A stretch of 10,331 bases of DNA from Halomonas halophila (GTDB lineage Bacteria; Pseudomonadota; Gammaproteobacteria; Pseudomonadales; Halomonadaceae), in contig DJIP01000100.1 of assembly GCA_002433675.1 (NCBI GenBank), positions 1 through 10,331 of the forward strand, in the 5' to 3' direction. The position numbers and the translations under genes are program-made. Below, piece after piece: positions 6,373 to 10,331 of the stretch. How positions within the stretch are numbered: position 1 is the first letter of the stretch; every line of letters begins with the position of its first letter. Below the pieces are notes generated by a model. That model saw only the letters and a program-made list of their open reading frames with translations, had not been told where the DNA came from and ran no database searches.

Positions 6373-9300
6373 CTAGCCCTCGAACGTGGTGTGACGTGAT
6401 GTTCGTGAGGCCAGCGCCGCCCGGAGGTGTTCCAGGTAGCTCAGCAGTACCGGGATCACCGCCAGCACCAGCAGGGTCGAGACACCGAGTCCGAAAGCGA
6501 TGGTCACCGCCATGGGGATCAGGAACTGGGCCTGCAGCGAGGTCTCGAACAGCAGCGGGGTCAGCCCGCCGATGGTCGTCAGGGAGGTCAAAAACATGGC
6601 CCTGACCCGCTGCACCACCGCCTCGTTGAGGGCCGCGTCGATATCCCGCCCGGCGTCACGCTCATGGCGATAGAAGGTCACCAGGATGATGGCATTGTTG
6701 ACCACGATCCCGGACAACCCGAACAGCCCGAACATCGACAGGATGGTGAGATCCAGCCCCATCACCCAATGCCCCAGCAGAGCCCCCACCAGCGCCAGCG
6801 GAATCGTCGCCATCACGATCAGCGGCAGACTCCAGGAGGCAAAGACCCAGGCCAGCACCACGTACATCAGGCCCAGCCCGATGATCAGACCGGTGCGCAT
6901 GTCGGCGAAGGTATCGCGCTGGTCCGCCGCCTGGCCCTCAAAGGTGTAGCTCAGGTGGTAGCGCTCGGTCAGCGCCGGCAGCACCTCGGTCTGCAGCGCC
7001 TCGACCACCGTGGCGGTGTTGGTCACCTCGGTGTCGAGGTCGGCGCTGACCTCGACGGCCAGACGGCCATCGGCGTGACGCAGCGCCTCGAAGCCCTGGC
7101 GGTGATCCAGCGCCATCACCTGGTCCAGCGGCACCAGGCGGCCGTCGTCCACCCGCACCATCAAGCGCGGCAACGTCGCCAGGTGCTCACGCTGGTCCTG
7201 CGGCAGCAGCACCCGCACCTCGATCTCGTCGGCACCGTCCTGGTAGGTCTGCACCAGCACGCCATCGAAGGCCGCCCGCAGTTGACGACCGAGTTCCCGG
7301 GTGGTCAGCCCCAGCGCCTGGCCATAGGCGTTGACCGAGTAGATCAACTGCTCGCGTCCCCAGGGCATGTCGTCCTCGGGCTCGAGCACCCCGGGCAACT
7401 GGCCGAGGCTACGGGTCAGCGATTCCGCCGCCCGCTTCAGCGACTCGGCGGACTCGCCCACCAGGCGCACGTTGACGTCACGCCCCGGGGGCCCGCCGCT
7501 GCGCTCGACGATGGACAGGGTGTCGAGCCCCGGCACCGCGGACAGCCGCTCTCGCCAGGCGCGGATAAACGGCAGGTTGCGCACCGCGCGCCGGTCAGAA
7601 GGCACCAGCTCGACCATGATCGAGCCGACATTGTCACCGGTCCGCCCGCTGGCGTCGGCGGACAGGGTGCCGCCCACGCGCACCACGGCACTGCGCACCA
7701 GATCCCCACCCAGGGCCTCTTCGGTGTCATCGAGGGCCTTTTGCATGGTGGCCAGATAGTCCTCGACCCTATCCCGCGAGGTGCCGGTAACGAAGCTCAG
7801 ATTGGCGTAGAGGATATTCGGCTCCGGCGTGGGGAAGAAATTGAACGCCAGACGTCCGCCCGCCAGCAGCCCCACCGTCACCAGAACCAGCGCCAGCGCC
7901 GCGCTCAAGGTCAGCGCCCGGTGGCGCAGGGTGCTGGCGGAGAAGCGTCGGAAGGGCCCCTGGCGAAAACGGTCGAAGCCGCTGTCGAAGGCGCGCCGCA
8001 GCCGCCCCAGCGGCCCCGGACGACGCTTGCCGCCGTCGCGTGGCGAGAAGGCGTTGCGCAGGTGGGCCGGCAGCACCACGAAGCACTCCAGCAGGGAGGC
8101 CACCAGCACGCAGATCATCACCACCGGAATGTCGCGCAGGATGTTGCCGATGATTCCGCCCACCATCAACAGCGGCATGAAGGCCGCCACGGTGGTCAAG
8201 GACGACGCCACCACTGGCCACAGCATCCTGCGGGCCGCCCCCGCCGAGGCCAGGCGTGCCGCCTCGCCTGCGCGAAAGTGGGCATCGGCATCCTCGCCGA
8301 CGACGATGGCGTCATCGACGATGACCCCCAACGCCATGATCAGCGCGAACAGCGAGATCATGTTGACCGAGCCGCCGATGCCCCAGAACACCGCCAGGGC
8401 ACCGAGAAAGGCGGTGGGAATGCCGATGGCCACCCACAACGCCACCCGCGCCGGCAGGAACAGATACAACAGCGCCAGCACCAGCACCAGCCCACCCAGG
8501 CCATTGTTGATCAGCAGACCGATGCGATCGGCGATCAGCTGCCAGGTCTCGTCATGTACCTCCAGCGTGATGCTCTCGGGCAGCTCCTCGCGGGTTCGCT
8601 CCAGCCAGCCATTGAGCACCTCGGCGGCCGCCAGCGAGTTGCCGCTCTCCGAGCGCTGCAGCATCAACTCCACCGCCGGCTGCCCATGGTGAAGCACCTC
8701 CACCTGGCGCGGACGGTTCTCCTGGCGGATCACCGCGATGTCGCCAAGTGCCAGACGCACCCGCTGGCCCCCGCGCACCGCGATATCGGCGAACTCCTCT
8801 GCGCTGCGGCGCTGTTCCACCGCACGCAGCTCGCGCTCGCCGTCCTGACTGCCGAGCAGCCCCGCCGGCAGGTCCAGCGACAGGCCCTCGATGCGCTCGG
8901 CGATCTCCGGCAGGCTCAGGTCCAGCTCGCCGAGCCGCTCCACCGGCACCTCCACGCTGATCTGCTGCTCCGGCAGCCCGACCAGTTCTACCCGATCGAT
9001 ACCGGCGGACAGCAGTTCGTCCTCGAAGCGCCGAGCCAGCCTCCGCAGCGCCTCGCGATCGACATCGCCGGACAGTATCAGGCGGGCCACCGGCTCGAAG
9101 TTCTGGGCCCGCGCGAGCCGCGGCTCCTCGGCGTCTCCAGGCAGATTGGTGAAACCATCGACCTGCTCGCGCACATCATCCAGCGCCAGCACCGGGTCGG
9201 TACCCTCGAAGAACTCCAGGGTAATGCTCGACACCCCCTGGGCCGAGGTCGAGGTCATCCGCTTCAGGCCATCGAGGTTGCGCAGACGCTGTTCCAGCGG

Positions 9301-9525
9301 GATCGTAATGCCCTGCTCCACGTCTTCCGCCGAGGCGCCGCTGTAGACCGTCTGCACCGAGACGATGTCCAGCGCGAAGTCGGGGAAGAACTGGATGTTC
9401 ATCCGCGACAGGCCCAGGGCGCCGCCGATCAGCATCACCAGCATCACCAGGTTGGCCGCGACCCGGTGGCGCACAAAGAAGCCGATAGGGCCTCTGGGGG
9501 CATTCGGTTGGGTATCTTCGCTCAC
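6373..9525 (-). CDS. RND efflux transporter permease (AcrB/HAE-1-like)
   Basis: This is the inner-membrane proton/substrate antiporter of a tripartite efflux pump. Its 1050 residues match AcrB (1049). The N-terminal TM1 is at about 19-37, followed by a large periplasmic porter loop. TM4 has GVIVDDAIVVGED with the proton-relay aspartates D404/D405 (AcrB D407/D408). A basic, Arg-rich cytoplasmic linker is at about 489-536, then TM7, a second periplasmic loop, and TM8-12. In TM10, SGIVVNNAIILV places N943 where AcrB has K940; R973 and T980 match AcrB R971 and T978. The start is GTG, overlapping the stop of the membrane fusion protein gene as GTGA, with GGAG eight bases upstream. This indicates translational coupling. 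The N-terminal RHRVAANLVM pattern fits a poorly characterised clade of gammaproteobacterial RND permeases. I cannot assign a substrate. A terminator follows at 6281-6305. Confidence 0.95.
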   Translation of the reverse strand: MSEDTQPNAPRGPIGFFVRHRVAANLVMLVMLIGGALGLSRMNIQFFPDFALDIVSVQTVYSGASAEDVEQGITIPLEQRLRNLDGLKRMTSTSAQGVSSITLEFFEGTDPVLALDDVREQVDGFTNLPGDAEEPRLARAQNFEPVARLILSGDVDREALRRLARRFEDELLSAGIDRVELVGLPEQQISVEVPVERLGELDLSLPEIAERIEGLSLDLPAGLLGSQDGERELRAVEQRRSAEEFADIAVRGGQRVRLALGDIAVIRQENRPRQVEVLHHGQPAVELMLQRSESGNSLAAAEVLNGWLERTREELPESITLEVHDETWQLIADRIGLLINNGLGGLVLVLALLYLFLPARVALWVAIGIPTAFLGALAVFWGIGGSVNMISLFALIMALGVIVDDAIVVGEDADAHFRAGEAARLASAGAARRMLWPVVASSLTTVAAFMPLLMVGGIIGNILRDIPVVMICVLVASLLECFVVLPAHLRNAFSPRDGGKRRPGPLGRLRRAFDSGFDRFRQGPFRRFSASTLRHRALTLSAALALVLVTVGLLAGGRLAFNFFPTPEPNILYANLSFVTGTSRDRVEDYLATMQKALDDTEEALGGDLVRSAVVRVGGTLSADASGRTGDNVGSIMVELVPSDRRAVRNLPFIRAWRERLSAVPGLDTLSIVERSGGPPGRDVNVRLVGESAESLKRAAESLTRSLGQLPGVLEPEDDMPWGREQLIYSVNAYGQALGLTTRELGRQLRAAFDGVLVQTYQDGADEIEVRVLLPQDQREHLATLPRLMVRVDDGRLVPLDQVMALDHRQGFEALRHADGRLAVEVSADLDTEVTNTATVVEALQTEVLPALTERYHLSYTFEGQAADQRDTFADMRTGLIIGLGLMYVVLAWVFASWSLPLIVMATIPLALVGALLGHWVMGLDLTILSMFGLFGLSGIVVNNAIILVTFYRHERDAGRDIDAALNEAVVQRVRAMFLTSLTTIGGLTPLLFETSLQAQFLIPMAVTIAFGLGVSTLLVLAVIPVLLSYLEHLRAALASRTSRHTTFEG

Positions 9526-10331
9526 GGGCCGGTCTCCGCCCGAACATCGTCGCCCGCCGACGCTGACGCCGGCGACTCACCCGTTGCCTGACGCGAGGGT
9601 GGCGGCGCGGCGCCGTCGCCAGGCTCCTGGTCAGCCTCCTGGTCAGGCTCTGTGGACAGATCCACCACTCGCAATCCTTCGATGGCGTTGGGCAGATGGG
9701 TGGTGGCCAGGCGCTGGCCATCGGCCAGCCCGTCGCCACTGACGATTACCCAGGAGCCCCCGTCAGGCCCGCGGGTCTCGCCGTGTCGCCTGACCTCAAG
9801 CGGGTGCAGACGCCCCTGTGCGATGACGTAGACCCGATCGGCACCGTACAGGGCACTGAAGGGAATCGCCGCACTGTCGGCCACCTCGGGACGGACAAGT
9901 GACAGCGATACCAGCGAACCAGGACGCAAGCGAGCCGGCGAGGACGCCACCTCGAAGATCGCCTCGGTGCCGGCGGGATCCCCCTGGCCCGATAGTGCTC
10001 TCAGCCGATAGCGTCCGCCCTCGTCGTCGACGGCCTCAGGGCGAGCACCATCGGCCAGACTCTCCACCAGTTCGGACTGGACGCCTCTGGGCACCCGGGC
10101 GCGAACCTCGAGACCATCGAGCGGGATCAGATCGAGCAGGGCGTCGCCCTCGCGCACCCGGTCACCGGGTGCGACTTCCACCGCGGTGACGATACCGGCG
10201 AAAGGCGCCTCGGCCCGAGCCCTGCGCGCATCACGACGCGCCTCGGCCAGCGACGCCTCGGCCTGGCGCCGCTGGGCCTCGAGACTCGCCAGTCTGGCCG
10301 GGTGTCCGTCGAGTTCGCCCTGGCGACTGAC
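9522..10331 (-). CDS. RND efflux membrane fusion protein (N-terminus cut by window edge)
   Basis: This is the periplasmic adaptor linking the RND permease to an outer-membrane channel. The frame is open to the window end, giving 269 visible C-terminal residues; the signal peptide and first half of the hairpin domain are missing. Visible parts in order are: a charged, Ala/Arg-rich coiled-coil helix (LASLEAQRRQAEASLAEARR, about 15-34 of the fragment); the second lipoyl-like half, APFAGIVTAVEVAPGDRVREG (about 41-61); then beta-barrel and membrane-proximal regions (for example SLVSLSLVRPE, IPFSALYGADRVYVI). The last 45 or so residues form a low-complexity acidic/Pro/Ser/Ala tail (EPDQEADQEPGDG to AETGP) that is unusual for the family and probably disordered. 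Its TGA overlaps the GTG start of the permease. No TolC-type gene is visible; it may lie upstream, outside the window. Confidence 0.92.
   Translation of the reverse strand, partial: VSRQGELDGHPARLASLEAQRRQAEASLAEARRDARRARAEAPFAGIVTAVEVAPGDRVREGDALLDLIPLDGLEVRARVPRGVQSELVESLADGARPEAVDDEGGRYRLRALSGQGDPAGTEAIFEVASSPARLRPGSLVSLSLVRPEVADSAAIPFSALYGADRVYVIAQGRLHPLEVRRHGETRGPDGGSWVIVSGDGLADGQRLATTHLPNAIEGLRVVDLSTEPDQEADQEPGDGAAPPPSRQATGESPASASAGDDVRAETGP
9622..9650. repeat. 12-bp tandem repeat inside the MFP tail
   Basis: GGCTCCTGGTCA (9622-9633) and GCCTCCTGGTCA (9634-9645) are adjacent 12-bp copies differing at one base, followed by a partial GGCTC. They encode the repeated DQE-A/P units of the acidic tail and are in frame, so copy number could vary without breaking the gene. 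Confidence 0.65.

Noticed and set aside
6427..9591. A 1054-codon open frame on the plus strand, opposite the RND permease gene
   Set aside because: Long antisense openness is expected where GC-rich codon bias avoids stop codons on the opposite strand. The translation is a His/Gln/Arg-rich string with no domain pattern, while the minus strand reads a clear full-length RND permease.

Overview
This is a GC-rich window with tight, efficiently coded genes. It reads as a chromosomal segment of a gammaproteobacterium. The protein set (YgfZ, YjjV-type TatD hydrolase, 529-residue RF3, Tat-exported PhoD, RND pump) and the many acidic residues suggest a Halomonadaceae-like organism. That placement is inference from impression, not from a database search. 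I see no mobile elements, tRNA or rRNA genes, CRISPR arrays or phage genes.

Layout. (1) 1-578, minus strand: a two-gene operon of a 65-aa HMA-fold protein without the metal-binding CxxC, followed with a one-base overlap by an OsmC-family protein that runs off the left edge. (2) 579-768: a divergent intergenic region holding an inverted repeat. (3) 769-1797, plus strand: ygfZ, folate-dependent Fe-S/tRNA-modification protein. A GC-rich hairpin separates it from the convergent yjjV. (4) 1852-2631 and 2793-4382, minus strand: yjjV (TatD-family metal hydrolase) downstream of prfC (release factor RF3). (5) 4383-4692: a 310-base divergent region with a terminator-like hairpin in the prfC leader on one side and the upstream region of phoD on the other. 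(6) 4693-6246, plus strand: a Tat-exported PhoD-type phosphatase/phosphodiesterase. (7) 6281-6305: a strong bidirectional terminator hairpin. (8) 6373 to the right edge, minus strand: an RND efflux operon of membrane fusion protein (5' part missing) and inner-membrane permease, joined by a GTGA stop/start overlap.

How they work together. Most genes are independent housekeeping or envelope functions: thiol peroxide defence (OsmC), Fe-S enzyme maintenance (YgfZ), release-factor recycling (RF3), periplasmic phosphate-ester cleavage (PhoD) and efflux (RND pair). Only the two minus-strand operons at the ends are clear functional units. The outer-membrane partner of the pump is not in the window.

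I did not find a convincing undescribed system. The items most worth a second look are the possible transcription attenuator in the prfC leader, the CxxC-less HMA protein coupled to OsmC, and the RND permease whose TM10 proton-relay lysine is replaced by asparagine.
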